Positions 33,267-46,201 are shown, numbered from the stretch's first letter. The stretch is 64,000 nt of DNA from Kalmusia sp. IMI 367209 (GCA_027946365.1 JAPEUQ010000004.1:3410001-3474000), one strand, 5' to 3'. The notes: generated from the letters alone by a model not told the origin. Translations and numbers: made by a program.

Positions 33267-34921
33267 TCACAGCACAAGCTTGAAGGATGGTTCCCGATCA
33301 TCCCCATACCCGATATATTTGTCGTATTTGCCATTTGCTTTATCTTTGTTGATTTTCCAGATATGCAGCACGTTCAGTGCCGTTCTATCTCTTCGTTAGC
33401 ACATTCGTTGTCCGAACTAATAATCCTCGAGAGGAAAGAAAAAACAATATGATAAAAGTAACTTACCCAAGCCAAGCATAGCATAACACGCCTAAAATAA
33501 TGGTATGACTTTTCTCGTAATACGGCTTCTCAGTAGTCGGATAGAGAAACGCCGCAACAATGCCCCCCATATTTGCGGTGCACACCTGCAACGCACCCGC
33601 CGTCGCCCTCTTATAATGACCAGCGCTGTTGTTCAGTATCCAGACGAGTAGCGGTGGCACAGAGCCGTACACACCCGACGCCATCAGGAACGTGAGCCCG
33701 TACTTCGTGACATTGCTATCCACGCGCGCAATCACTGCGTACCCTATGATTGCTAATGGCAAGCTGAATAAACTAATGATTCCTCTCACGCGCAGCCGGT
33801 CAGACAAGTACGCCGTACATACACCCACGACTGAAGCCACCGCGTACGGCGGAACGGAGAGCAGTTGCGCTTCGTTAGCGGTGTAGCCGAGAGATTGGAT
33901 GATGGAGGGCAGGAACAGGCTGAATGAGAAGAGTGCGCAGCAGATGCTGAAGTAGACTGTTCCTGTGAAGAAGAGCTGGAGAGAAGTGAGGCCGCGGCGT
34001 ACTTCGGACCACTTGAACTGTTCGGGCCCGGTGCGTGAGAGAACGGAGGTCTGGTATGAGACTTCGAGGCGGGATTTTGCGTAATCGCGTTCAGATGGGG
34101 TAAGGAAAGGAGCTGTTTCAACTGAGACGGGAATGAAGAAGTAGGCGCCTATGGCGACGGCGCAAGTGATGAGGCCTTCGATGATGAATATCTGCGGACA
34201 TGTTAGTGAACGATTGATCACACGGAAGGCAGATTAGATTACCCAGCGCCAGCTACCATCAATAGTAGACGTGGTCGGAATAGAGGACAATCCTCGCGCA
34301 AGAAGACCCCCAAACGCGCCCGAAAGCGAAGCACTTGCATAGAAGATGCCCACTCTCAAGGCTAACTCCTCTCTTGTATACACAGTGGACAAAACTAACA
34401 ACGACCCAGGGTATAAGCCACCTTCGAAGATACCGAGTAGCGCACGGAGTGCGGTGAACTGCCCATATGTCCTGACAAATCCTATACAAAGGACGACAAT
34501 GCCTGTAGTAAACACCAAGAATGGAAGCCAGAACTTTGGCGTCATTCTTTTGAGGACGAGGTTAGATGGCAGCTCCGAGACCACATAGAAAACGAAGAAG
34601 ACGCTGAGTGCAGTCGCATATTGGTGGTTTGAAAGACCTAGGTCCGTCGCGAGGCCGAGGATTTTGGCATTGCCTACGTTCGATCGGTCGATGAAGTTTG
34701 CTAAATACAGGAGGGCCAAAGGAGGAAGGATACTGAAACGGCGAGTTAAGCCTGGTCAATATCGCAAGGTGCGAAAGCGCTTACTGGGTATCGAGCTTCC
34801 ATAGCAGGCGCTTTCTCCGCTTATTCTCGTCCTCAGGTTCTGTTGAAGAATCTGTCGAATGCTCCTCGTTTGGTAACTTTTGTTCGACCGCTGGTAGGGC
34901 AGCTTCGGACTTGCCCGACAT
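33267..34921 (-). CDS. MFS permease, anion:cation symporter (Dal5/allantoate permease-like) family
   Basis: Plasma-membrane transporter of about 12 helices for small organic anions or vitamins; the substrate is not predictable. Four exons, 34785-34921, 34243-34732, 33467-34191 and 33267-33384, give 489 residues. The introns of 52, 51 and 82 bases all carry GT..AG ends. The N-terminal tail is hydrophilic and charged (TEPEDENKRRKR), then LYLANFIDRSNVGNAKILGL, the hallmark first-helix/loop motif of this family, near residue 60. LLGIFEGGLYPG, SWRWIFIIEGL and LLVWILNNSAGHYKR are further family motifs. The last exon supplies the cytoplasmic tail (KINKDKANGKYD). The last intron contains a good CTAAC branch site and an ATAG acceptor. 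The gene is intact. Confidence 0.9.
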
Positions 34922-36898
34922 GGTGGAGGTATAATGCAAGTAATGACAAGAATTCCCCGAGATTTACTGTGCAGTAAACCAATTATAAGCAGGGGCTGAG
35001 ATGAAGAGAAAGCGATACCAGAGTATCGGGATGATTGCTCTATTTCAAGCGGTACTCGATGTGTAGTGCGAATTGCTTATCATCGATACAAATTACGCAA
35101 TCTGTAGCGTCGTAAGGATTGTTCTATGGTGCCCACTTATTGACTTTGAATATGCCATCACAACCCACTACTACTCGTGTAGTGCACTGTCCAGAGTCGA
35201 TGCCATCGACTATATCTTGTATGGTGCAATAGATCTGTATGTTAAGATTTTCAAGTTGCAGTTTTGGCCTCTGTAATCTTGGGCTAATCGAATTTTGAGA
35301 CTGTACGACGTTGAAAACGTGAATGTAGCATCTAGTCAGTAGGTAGAAGTGGCTGTTCAATCTGAGCTAGGAATGGATCGAGGTTCTCTCTAGTGCTCAT
35401 TGGCGGGTACAGTCGGAAATATGGCCGGTTATGCGGCCGGAATGCCATATGTAGGAAAACTATTAGAACGTCATTCTTTGCGCCATCGCGCAATCGCTGT
35501 TCAGTGTCCTCGCTACTGACTCATGCACGTAGGAAGGCTTGACTATGAATGACTCAGGAAATAATTATTAAGCGTAGACATATGTACATGGCTAGTGATT
35601 ATGTTGTCAGCAATGAAGTTTCAGGAACTCACACAGGATAAATGCGATCCTCACCCCAGGGCGTATTCTGACTGTGTTCTCGTTCGATTTTGCTGATGCG
35701 TCCTCGCTTCTCGCCCCATATCATTGACGGTAGCGAGAGGTGAACCTCGAATGAACTACAATGCTCATGTGATTAAATCTTGACTTTACGAGCAAGATTC
35801 ATATGCATGCCTGAATTTTATAGTTAGCCTTCGGCGCTAGCTCTGTGCTTCGTCGTAAAGCAGCTTTATATTAGAATATCATTCAATAGCTCTGAAGTGT
35901 GGAAGAGTGGCTCACTACCTTCAAGCAAGCCCTGGTAGAATATATACTTAAAAGACCCATACTGGTGTTGAACTACCCAAAGGCAATACCTGAGTAGGTA
36001 TACGTACTCAATACAGGCAGACAAAGATAGCAGATTTCCCTTCAGCTAGTTTACCAAGTTGCGTGCGACGACTGGGAAAACAAGAGACCTATTGGTAGAC
36101 ATCCTAGTACTACTACGAGAACATACTGCTATCGATAACTCGTGATGAGAAGTGATTAAGAGACAAAGACTTGTTTGTGTGAAAGCATTCGTAGACAGAA
36201 CCAAGGTCGTAGGCGGAAGAACCCAAACTACCGAGTCCGTCCGGTCGGCTCCACATCGCGTGCGCCGGGCTTTTTAGTTGCAGATAACCCCTACATCAAT
36301 CGTTCCCGTTCGCAACACTATCCTGGTAGAATCTTGAATAGCGATGAAGAAGAGGCATAGGCTAGCCGTGAGGTATCGCGGCAGCGTTGCTAGACTGAAT
36401 GGAAAGTCAGTGCTAGCGTACAAATTCCTTTAACCGGTCGGCCAGTGGCTTATTAGTCAATGCTAGCGCCGGCGCTTGCCGATGCCGTTCCCGAAAACCT
36501 AGAACCTCATCACCAGCATTGCCACTTATCCATCATCTAAGTCAGTGACGACCTGTTCGGCCCCAGCTTCTGACGGAAAACGCCTGTTGCATGTACAAAG
36601 CAAGGCCGAAAGGATCAAAAGGAATTGCCTGGATCTAATGCTTAGCTCTTTCGGGTTGAGCCAAGTCGCACGTACCGACATAGCGTCCTGTCACCCCAGC
36701 TCTTTACCCGCAGGGCGTAATCTCGAACTCCGCGCCCATGTCAATGCACGCGCTCAGCCCCTTGCACGTTGAGGATACGCGGGCCCGGGCTCGCAGGGTG
36801 GGCATGAGTGTTAAGTACTCGAAATTCGTTACTTGGTCTCTTCTCTCTGATTCACTCCCCAATAACCACATTCTCTGTCGCTGCCTGTCTGTATTCCT
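34922..36898. other. intergenic
   Basis: About 2 kb. A 61-codon open frame at 36175-36360 (Arg/Asn-rich, ending NSDEEEA) might be a leftover exon, but it has no start context or splice partner that I can support. The rest shows nothing recognisable. Confidence 0.4.
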
Positions 36899-37939
36899 AT
36901 GTTCGGGGTAGTGCGCTTGTTGCAGGCGGTCTGCCTCACTCATTGCGCCGTTCTTGTGACCGCAAAATGCTACGCGCCGGATGGAGGTGAAGTAACAGTT
37001 ACAGATGCAGAACCTTGCTCGAGCGACCCTTCCGACCCCCTCAGCAATGTCTGTTGCAATCTGAATCGACCAAATGCCCCCGGTACATCAACAAATGCGT
37101 CCACGGTGCGCGATACATGCCTTCCGAACGGATTATGTCAGAATCAGAGTCTGCTCAAGGATGGGTCGTTGTATCTGCAGTGGGGTAGAAACTGGTGCAC
37201 CTCAGAAGACTGGAGCTCTGGAAAGTGCTTGGACGTATGCACAACAACAGCTAAAGATGTATGTGTCATTCAATAGAGTTTTTACAGAGGAATTCCTGAC
37301 ACAGTCCAGAGAATGGGCTCAAAGCGCGTGATTCCTTGCTCGGGCAAGAACAACTCGATAACGTGGTGCTGCGGCGATAGCGATGCCTGCTGCACGTCCA
37401 CCGACCAAGCAGATCTCTTCTCACTCTCCCCAACCTTCCTTGCCAGCGCCGTATCATCGACTTCGTCTGCTTCTTCGAGTCCTCCCATCACATCATCAAT
37501 ACCCACAACAACAAGTACCGTGCCGCCTTCCTCGACCGCACCTCCTATTTCTTCATCGACCAACACCATCGTATACCCCACAACAACACCGGAAAACACA
37601 GGGCTCTCAACAGGAGCGAAAGCGGGCATAGGCATTGGTGCCGTAGCAGGCGCTATTTTCCTCGTCGCGATCGGGATCTGGATATCGAAAGCAATGGCAT
37701 GGCGCAAAGACGCACAGGCTGCAAAAGCACAGAATAACGTGGGCTACTATAACTCGGGCTACTATAACTCGGACGCAGAAGGATTGTACAATCATCCTCA
37801 GAAATATGCGTACTACGCCGAAGCGGATGCAACCACTCCTCCGACTGAGGTCTTGTCCTATCGAGATCCAGTGGAGGTGCCCGATACTTCCACAAATGTT
37901 CGGCATAGTAGGTTTGGCGAGTTCTTTGCGAAGAGGTGA
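36899..37939 (+). CDS. Cys-rich single-pass membrane protein, possible cell-wall sensor-like
   Basis: Type I membrane protein in two exons, 36899-37258 and 37310-37939, 329 residues. The 51-base intron (GTATGT donor, CTGAC branch, TCCAG acceptor) joins TTAKD to RMGSKR. In order: a signal peptide ending near residue 22 (AVLVTA); a Cys-rich extracellular domain of about 150 residues with paired cysteines (NVCCN, WCC, ACC); a Ser/Thr/Pro stalk likely O-mannosylated; one transmembrane helix (IGIGAVAGAIFLVAIGIWI) at about residues 226-244; and a Tyr-rich cytoplasmic tail with a duplicated GYYNS. The layout resembles fungal Wsc/Mid2-type wall sensors, but the Cys pattern is not a clear WSC domain. 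Many dothideomycetes carry families of such proteins; the function is inferred from architecture only. Confidence 0.82.
37742..37771 (+). repeat. 15-bp in-frame tandem duplication
   Basis: The unit GGCTACTATAACTCG occurs twice without change and codes for GYYNS-GYYNS in the cytoplasmic tail of the membrane protein. Exact identity at the DNA level suggests a recent duplication. Confidence 0.9.
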
Positions 37940-38774
37940 AACTCGCCGTTGCTGCATTTTGTGCAATAGAGGAGCTAAAGTAATACAAACGGATATGGTC
38001 AATTGCATCTCTCAAACTTCAGCTGTCACGTAGATATTTACCCAAGCACATGCGACATACAGCATTCCCGATAAAGGGGGCCATTTCCCCACAGGAATTT
38101 GATCGTGCTAGTGCCAGACAGAACATCCGCGAAAGCGATTGAGCTCAGACCACGGATCAGCGGTCTGGAAACTCAAGAGAAGATACTTCGCCGCAGCCAA
38201 AGGAAAATTTTAGTGCATGGCGTGAAAGAGGCTGGGTTAGGTTGGGTTGAAGAGGTTTCTTCAACAGCCCAAACAGACGTATACTGCTGGCCACATCGTT
38301 CCGCTAGATTGTTATGAGAAGTATGGGAGCGGGAAGAACCAAGAAAGCTATTGGCAGGACTGCTGCCTTTCCTCGTGCCAACCATGTTAGTGGGCGCAAT
38401 AATCGCTTCAGTGTGGATACCAGAGGTGCAATATCCGAGCGTCTGTTAAAGCCGTAGGATTTAAGAAAATTCTAGATATCCAAATCATTCGTTGGAACGC
38501 ATCGCGGATGACCCGACATAAGGCAAGATTTTTCAGGATTAGAAATAAGCTGAGATACTGGTTTAATCTACATGATTAGGCAAGTGATTAATTTCACTAC
38601 AGTATACAGCATTGTATTTAGAATTATCAATAAAATGTAATGTTCTATAACGAATTATAAATGCTCCTCAATGGTTTGCAATGTTTCTCAATAAATTACA
38701 ATATTCCGCAGCATGAGACATAAGAATAGAGCTTTTTACAATCATTTACGACCTCTTATACAGTACACAAGATA
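37940..38774. other. intergenic, convergent 3' ends
   Basis: About 830 bases between convergent genes. The part near 38.6-38.75 kb is very AT-rich with repeated CTCAATRRNTT-like runs. No gene seen. Confidence 0.5.
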
Positions 38775-41550
38775 TCATGTGAGTGGGCATCCTATATGAT
38801 ACTTGTAAATATCCACACTCTCCGGCTGACAATACCCTTCAGACACGGTAACTGGCTGATACGTCGCCGCCGGTTTTCCATTGCCGTTCTTCTTTGGCAG
38901 ATTCTTCTTCGAGTCTGCATCGTTCGTAGACTGAAAGAACATGCCATCCCCGCACGCCCCAGCGAAATTCGTGGTGTCAGGAAGACAAGCGTGCATAGTG
39001 CGGTAGCTTTTCCCATCTCCAAAACAGTCCACTGGAAAATCTCGACAGCGCAAGGTGGTACCTGCACAATCGTCTGGTCGGTGGAAGCATTGTTTGAGGT
39101 TAGTGGTGGTTATGGAGTCTTTGGTTATCGCGTCGTAGAGGGAGCTTGCGGTGCTTGTATCAGAGGATAGATTGCGGAAGCTGATGTGATCTAGGTTCAA
39201 GTTCGGAGCTTGCGCGGAGCGCTTGGGTGGTCCTTTGGGTTGCGTAGAATTGTTCCGGACGGAGTAGCCAGTTGAGCCCTCGACGCAGAGGGTGGAATCA
39301 TCCCATGTCGCGGTTGCAACGTCATGCCAGAGTTGTGTGAGGTTGTAGATGTTAGACAATGTGTAGTAGAGCCTGCAATCAGCTGCATCGTACTTGAATT
39401 GGACTGGGACAGCATCATCATCTCCATTGCGGATTTGATCGCGAATATTGAAACCTGCGAAATTAATGAATATGCCGGGGTCGTCACGTGGTGGGAGTTT
39501 GGCAAATGCTTCAGAATCTTCCAGCGTCTCGTTGATGTTAGAGTAGTCGAAGTCGAGGGCATCCGAGGAATAGAGGCGGGCACCGCGAGACCCGGATGCA
39601 GTTTGCATGGGACCATTAGTGGGACGCCCCCCAACGACAACTGTCTTCACGCCCGCTTGGTGCGCCATGAGTTCGACGAAGTAGGCACAAGCTGACGTGC
39701 AAAGACCATCAGTGAGCAGTACAATACTCTCTGGCGTCCATGTAGGGGGAAGGTCGTCTGGAGTGGAGATTCCGTAACCAAATGGAATATAACCTTGAAA
39801 CCCAGCAGAATCAAACACCTGATCAGAGAGGTTGTACAACTGAAGGTTAGAAAATGTGTCGCCTCGGTCAGAGACGGACCCTCGGTATTCTCTCCAATTG
39901 CTGTAGTTGGCACCCGTTGCAGGATTAATCCGATTACCAATAACCCACTCACTTGAAGCGAAGTAATGGTAGTTAGCGTCAAGGGCACCCTGCTCACTAG
40001 TCTCAAGGCTGTCCCACCAAGCGGAGTATGTTTCGCCCAGAGTATTGGCAAGCTCATGAGTGCGAATGCGACTGCCCGTCCAAGGCTCCTGGCCGTAGAA
40101 GAAACGCTTGAAGACGGACAGGGCTAGTAGTTTCAGCCCACCATAATTCTGTTGGAGGTCGATGATTACTCTCGAGGTGTTCTTGCTCGTTGCGTTGCCG
40201 ATGAAATAGTCAACGGCCTGGAAAAAGTTACTCGTATCATTGCCTTGTTGTCGGAAGCTTGGTATACTGAGGACGCCTGTTGTGTCATCGAGGAAATATC
40301 CAGTGACAATCCCACCCTTCAGGCGCTCGAGTTCTTCTTGTGCAATGTCTGGATTATTAGGATACGCCCCCTGCGACTCCTCGCACCAACTGGTGCTCTT
40401 AGGGTTGCCTCGGCTGCATAGGGCATCAGTCACATTGACAACCCAGCTACCAGAGTCGTCAGAGTCGTCGGAATCCTCCTCCCAATCAGGCCACCATTGC
40501 GGATTTGAAGCATCCCAGCTATCAGGGAGGATTCCAAGTACAAAGTAGTTGTAAAAGTCGCCAGCTGTTGTCAGGGGGCCGCTATGCTGAGCTTCACTGT
40601 ATGCAGCTAGCCAGTAGGAGGATGTCACAGTTCCGTTGGCTTGCGTATAGTTGATGGCGTCACCTGGATAGAAAATTGCTGAATGTAGGATGCTTTGGGA
40701 ATTCTGAATATCTAAATTTAGGTGATTAATTAGCATGCCATGTGTTTTCGATCTTCTGCATAGCTGAAACTTACCGAGAGCGGGATGCTCGAAGAGTGCA
40801 TTCCAGTCGGCATGAGGCTCAAGATAACCCTCAGCATTTATTTCGGCGAACGATGTAAGGTACTCGATAGCATCTATGTCGTTGATTTTGGTGATTGGGG
40901 AAGGCTCCCAACCCTGCAGCTGACTGAGGATTACCTCTTCCCTAAAGTAGATCTCTGGTATTTCTTTCCCATCGCGTGAGGCAGAAACTAAATAAAATGG
41001 TGAAATAAAGGTAAAGGGAGCTAGTAACCCTGCACTTAAGTATACATGCGAATCGTGGAAGCGATTGACAAGAAGCTGCAAGTCGGCCTCGAATGCATAT
41101 TGAGTGGTGTATTGGCCGGCTGCCACGTTTTGCTGGAGCAGGCCGAGCTCGGCAACGACATCGACAGGAGGTTGTTGGTAGCCCTCTGGGGGATCCTTCA
41201 AGTAGGCAAGCGTGCTTTGGAACTGCAGCGTCTGATTGTAGTAGTTGATAAATCGTAGTGCCACGTCCGGAATGAAAGGGACGCTCGACAAGCAATCAAA
41301 CACTTGGTAAGCCCAGAACAATGTTTGCCCTATTGCGCGTTAGAGCGATCTGGCGGTGATGGCAGAATTGTTGTAACGCACCCTGTTCTTTGGCAACAAT
41401 GAGATCACCACAAGCTGTACTCGTCACTTCGGGCGCCTCGGTTGGTGTTGGCGGCAAGATTACCCGATTCGTCTCCGCGGGGGAAGGAGCGGCTATCGCA
41501 AGGCCAAACCACAACGCCAACAACATCAGACATCGGTGAATGACAGACAT
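38775..41550 (-). CDS. secreted S41-family (tail-specific/CPAF-like) peptidase
   Basis: Serine peptidase-like protein. Three exons, 41382-41550, 40775-41329 and 38775-40711, give 886 residues. The introns (52 and 63 bases) have CTAAC/CTAAT branch sites. The first joins AKEQ-GQTLFWAYQ and the second HPAL-DIQNSQ, removing a non-conserved insert. ATG 41550 gives a signal peptide (LMLLALWFGLAIA). After an N-terminal domain (CLSSVPFIPDVALRFINYYN), the S41 core includes IIDLQQNYGG and the active-site segment TDGLCTSACAYF, with Ser581 as probable nucleophile. A Cys-rich tail of about 150 residues (CFHRPDDCAG, CFGDGKSY) ends the protein. Many N-glycosylation sites fit secretion. Fungal members are widespread; their substrates are unknown. 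It diverges from the NACHT-HET gene. Confidence 0.88.
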
Positions 41551-42084
41551 AGCAATGAACGGATCGGATGCCAAAGGAAACTCTCCACACTGTTCAAGAT
41601 CAATGGCATTCGCGCAAAGATATACTGTTGGGGCCAAAACGAACACGGGACAGCCTTGCTATGATGACCAAGGTAGTAGTACATTGACCTAACATACGCG
41701 ATCGAAGGCAACCGTTGGGGGCTATGCAGTTACACCAATAAAACACGAGATCGTACGTTCTATATAAATCGTCCAATGATTGTCATCGGCGACCTTCCGC
41801 CCTAGATGCCGCTAAGGTGATCTTGCATTAAATTGCATGGGGCAAAAGCAATTTTGGGGGCGAGATGCGGCTCAAGTGACCGTCGCATTTGCCCTAAAAG
41901 GCTGATTCATGACTTGGTGAGTCTTGTTACTTAAAGAAATCTTGGCAGCTGAAAAAGCTCATTTCCGAATAGTTGAAAGTGTTCTCTTCGGATGTGCACA
42001 GCCCTCCAAGGAGTAAGTTCGCGATTTCCTTTTATGAGCATGCTCCGTCTTTCGAGCAGCCACTAATTACAGTAGGGAGAGATA
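41551..42084. promoter_or_regulatory. divergent promoter with direct repeat
   Basis: Shared upstream region of the S41 peptidase (minus) and the NACHT-HET gene (plus). It contains an imperfect direct repeat of about 27 bases (41804-41830 and 41863-41890, both starting AGATGCSGCT and ending in GCATT), 59 bases apart. A TATATAA element is at 41761-41767. Such spaced repeats may bind a shared regulator. Confidence 0.45.
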
Positions 42085-45000
42085 ATGGCGGATCCGTTCG
42101 CTTCAACTGTAACAACACACCCTCTGCATAGGGCATTGAGCGAGCATGCAAAACTTCCGGTCAACTTCCATGAACCACTCATCAGTGGCTTCTTGCGGGA
42201 CGAGAGGTACGTGAAATGGTCTGCTGGTCATAGACCATGGCAGCTTCATTGTTATGGTGGACCAGGTTGTGGCAAGGTAATAGATCGCATAGACCACGTC
42301 GGCCGCGTTTGACAGGCTTTAGTCTACCTTTGCCACTCGGGTGGTTGATGATCTAAGACAACGTTACAAACGGACCCCTATATTTGTTGCATATATTCGC
42401 ATCAAGGAGCATGTCGCCGACCACCATGCATCATTCATAGAGGGCTTCCTTGCTTGCTTGTACTCACAAATCTCCAATCGGCCAGCATATGCCTACGATA
42501 AAGCTTGTCGAGAGGGTCGAGCATCTTCTGAACGTTTGCAGCATATTCGAACCGCGCTGCACAAGCAACTCGCCGAGAATGAACATAGTTTCCTGATCTT
42601 TGATGGTTACGATACCCTCGACTCAGCTTCCTGCCTTTTGATTGATCATGAGCTTAAGGGTTCATGTATGGTCAATCTCTCACTCCTCGCTACCCGACGT
42701 AATCCACCTTACCGACGACCTGAAAGATACAATGTTGCATGTGATGGCTGTGGCCGCGATAGGTTAACATTGTACTGGGAGTGCCAGGTATGCGGCAATG
42801 CGGGCCCTCAGTACTGTTATAACTGCAAAGAAGCCGACATCTCTTGTACCAATCAAGAACATCGACTTACCCTATCAGAGCCGTATGATCGCATCGATTT
42901 TAATATCAATGAAGCTTATTCCCGAGGACCCTGTTCGGAGATGATGGGCTTCATTTCTCGAGAATTGAAGGCACATACTGAGCTTAGTAGTCAGGCCATA
43001 AATGATCATGCATTCGGAATATCAGAAAGGGTTGGCGGCAATGTCAACCTCGCTCAACTTCGTATTGACGATCTTTTGAACATGGAGAATTTGGCTGATG
43101 CCAAGACACTGAACGATAGGCTTCCACGCAGTATCGTTGCCTTTTTCGACTCGGAGATCGACCAACTATTGCAGCGGAACCCAATTGATCGTGACCTGGG
43201 TCTCATGGCTATTGCTGCAGTAGCGCAAAGTCAGGATTCGAGAGGGATGAAAGCCTATGACTTGGAACGAGTGTTGCGAAAAGAAAAGAATACATCTCCA
43301 CACCTCAAAGATCATACAACTAGGAGTTTGGAAGACATCCTTGTAGCGACAAATGGCCTCCTTGCCCTACAACCATACGAAGACGTAACATATGTCGCAT
43401 GCTTCAATAACCGAATGTTTGTGTCTTACGTTAGGGAAGACTACAACGAGTCGCTATATTTAGCGAAGTCGAAACTGTGCTGGAATGAAGAGTTTGTTCA
43501 TCAGCAAAAACATGCGTGGGATATAGCACCTAAGACTACTTCTCCGCCTACAATATCAGATGCTTTCGACGCTGAAGACTATATTGACGCTAGAAGCTCT
43601 AGTCAAGACAGCGCATACTACTCGAGAACAACGTCACTGAATACGGCGCAGAAAAGTTACCCAAGAACCTTCGACGTGCCTGAGCCCAAAGGGTTGTTTG
43701 AGCGTGGAAGTACATTTCCTGTTAACAGCAATGTTTCACAAGCATTGTACGACACGCCACATGGGAACCACTCACGAATGAGTGTATGCGCTTTCTGTCA
43801 GGAGCACATCTTGCAGAGTGGTTATCTATTCGGCAATCATCACACATCCCTGAAAACAGTTCAAGAATCCTTGGCCGATCACTGTGCTTTTTGCACTGAC
43901 TTGTACCAGGATTGTCTTGACCCCAAGAATGAATTGTTGTACTCTCACTTACTGAAATCTCAGGAATGGCACTACGAGTGGAGTGTCCGAAACACTGGTA
44001 GAGCGGGCAACGTCGACAGTTCCTTCGTATTATTTTTTCAGCCAAAACAGGAACTCGGAAATTCATCAACATCTTCTCTACCGACGAGAAAATATCACAT
44101 AATATCTGACAAAGATGTTGGGCATGTCCCCATCGATGACACATTGGCAACTTCCACCGATCCATGCGAATCTGGTGGTGGCTTACAACTTCGGGAATGG
44201 ATGAAAGTCTGCGCTGAAACTCATCCAAACTGTAACACGCACAGAAAAGAAACCTTTGTTCCCACTAGGCTTGTCGATGTAGAAACTGGCGATCCTAACA
44301 TGGTACGCGTGGTGAATTCTACCGAAGAAGGTATTCAAGGGCCTTATCTCACACTCAGTCATTCCTGGGGTCCACCGAATTTCTTGCAGCTCAAGAAACA
44401 TAATGAAAGCACACTAATGGGTCGTGGTATCGCCATCCATGAACTCACTAAGAACTTTCAGCAAGCTATTTCAGTAGCCCGGTTCATTGGACATCGATAT
44501 ATTTGGATCGATTCATTATGTATCAGGGTACCTGCTCAAAACCAAGTCCGTCACGTTATGCTTACTGATGATTTGTAGCAAGGACTAGGAGGTGACTTCG
44601 AGTCAGAAGGTCAACTCATGCACAAAGTGTATCGTTTCTCGCACTGCAATATTGCTATCGCAGACTCCGAAAATTCTGAGGGTGGCTTGTTTCGTACTCG
44701 TACACCAGCAACGATTCTTCCTGCAACCATTGAAGCTGACGGTACTGGGAAACTAGAGACTGGAAGTTGGAGAATTCTGAGAGACGATCTCTGGAACAAA
44801 GATCTCCTCGGAGCTAAGATCTATACAAGAGGCTGGGTATTCCAGGGTATGCATGCTTGTCCCCTTTCACCCTCACCTCCACTTCCCACCACATACATAT
44901 ACATACGTATATACACGCACAGATGTGTGAAAGCATTATAGCATTTACTGATAAATGTTCATTCAGAGCGTATGCTTGCGCCCCGCATTATTCACTTTGC

Positions 45001-46201
45001 AGCCTCTCAGATCTTCTGGGATTGTAGCACACTCAGCGCCTGCGAAGCCCTCCCAACCGGCTTGCCCTACGCTCTCGATGCCAAAGCTTCAACAGACCGC
45101 CATTGGCGTGGCCGCATGCAACTCACATCATCCATCTCCTCATCAGAACACCAACTACCCCTTGTCGGATCGAACGATGACTCAATAGAAAATTTTTGGC
45201 GCTTGGCGGTCCTCAATTACACATCCTGCAATCTTACAAGTCAAGGCGATAAATCTATAGCAATATGGAGTATAGCCAAATTGGTGCGCGACACACTTAA
45301 AGAAGAATATGGTGGTGGTTTATGGCAGAATGAGCTCGAAGAGCAACTAGCGTGGCATACGCGTGACCTTGCACCAGAGAATGAGGGTAGGATAGCGGAG
45401 CTGCAGCATCAGTATCCGAGTTGGTCCTGGGCTTCAGTCAAGGGGGCCGTTATTGCGCATGGACGACTGCCGAAGGCAAGGCATTATGTCGTCACTAACC
45501 ATGAAGGAGATCCAATAGCATTTGAAAGTTCATTTTCGGATGAGAATGAGGAACCTAAGCTGAATAGGGTACCCATGCCTATATTGGGTTACGTTGGACA
45601 AGCGTTAGTACTCTCGAAGGCTGGGACGGATATTGCACGTCTTCACTTGAATGGAGTAGGCATGCAAGACTCGTCTGGTACCTTTCACGTCTTTCTCGAT
45701 GAAGCTCTTCCGGGTTGTCAGACTGACGAACTACCGTTGTATCCTTTCATCATCCTTGCGGCAAGCGCTACGTCAACAGACGGAAGCCGACCTGGGGTTT
45801 CTAGCCGGCCCTCAAATCAATCGAGCACCAGTGTTTCGAGTCCAGAAGTAAAACAGCCTTCCAATCCAGTCACGTACTCTGGCATCGGGCTCCTCTTAAC
45901 TCCTTTACAAACCTACCAAAAGCGCCAGGATACCACGTTCAAGGCTCTCCTTCGAGAGGTAGCGAAGCGCTCACCGGATAAATCATGGCCTGATCCACCG
46001 TACGGGCAGGGAAAGTCGTTAGTAGATCGGACGACGGATATGCGGAAACTTGTTGGTACGCTTCGTGTGGCGATGCGGTTCGAGAAAGAAAAAGGCGGAG
46101 AAGGATTGTATAGGCGAGTTGGTGCTATTGAGTTTCGGGATGTGGAGCAGAAAGTTTGGGACAAGATTGCGGAGGGTCAGAAGAGGATATGGCTTGATTA
46201 A
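42085..46201 (+). CDS. NACHT - zinc-binding insert - HET fusion protein
   Basis: NLR-like protein with a HET domain at the wrong end. Four exons, 42085-42276, 42323-44527, 44579-44846 and 44967-46201, give 1299 residues. The first intron (46 bases) completes the Walker A motif GGPGCGKST (Lys64). Walker B is FLIFDGYDTLD (Asp158, Asp161), then a sensor-like LLATRRN. A ZZ-like zinc insert has Cys pairs 204/207, 218/221 and 229/232, plus Cys239 and His244. A linker follows to about 550, then CAFC (Cys553) and HCAFC, the usual opening of stand-alone HET proteins. The HET core has YLTLSHSWG near 739, YIWIDSLCI and YTRGWVFQER. No ankyrin, WD or TPR repeats are found. Exon 2 alone runs uninterrupted from NACHT to HET, so this is a true gene fusion. 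Exon 3 joins as CIRQG where most HETs have CIxQ; that acceptor is the least certain. Confidence 0.85.

Noticed and set aside
36175..36360. 61-codon frame with Arg-rich sequence and an acidic end
   Set aside because: It looks slightly exon-like, but I found no start context, splice partner or family match.
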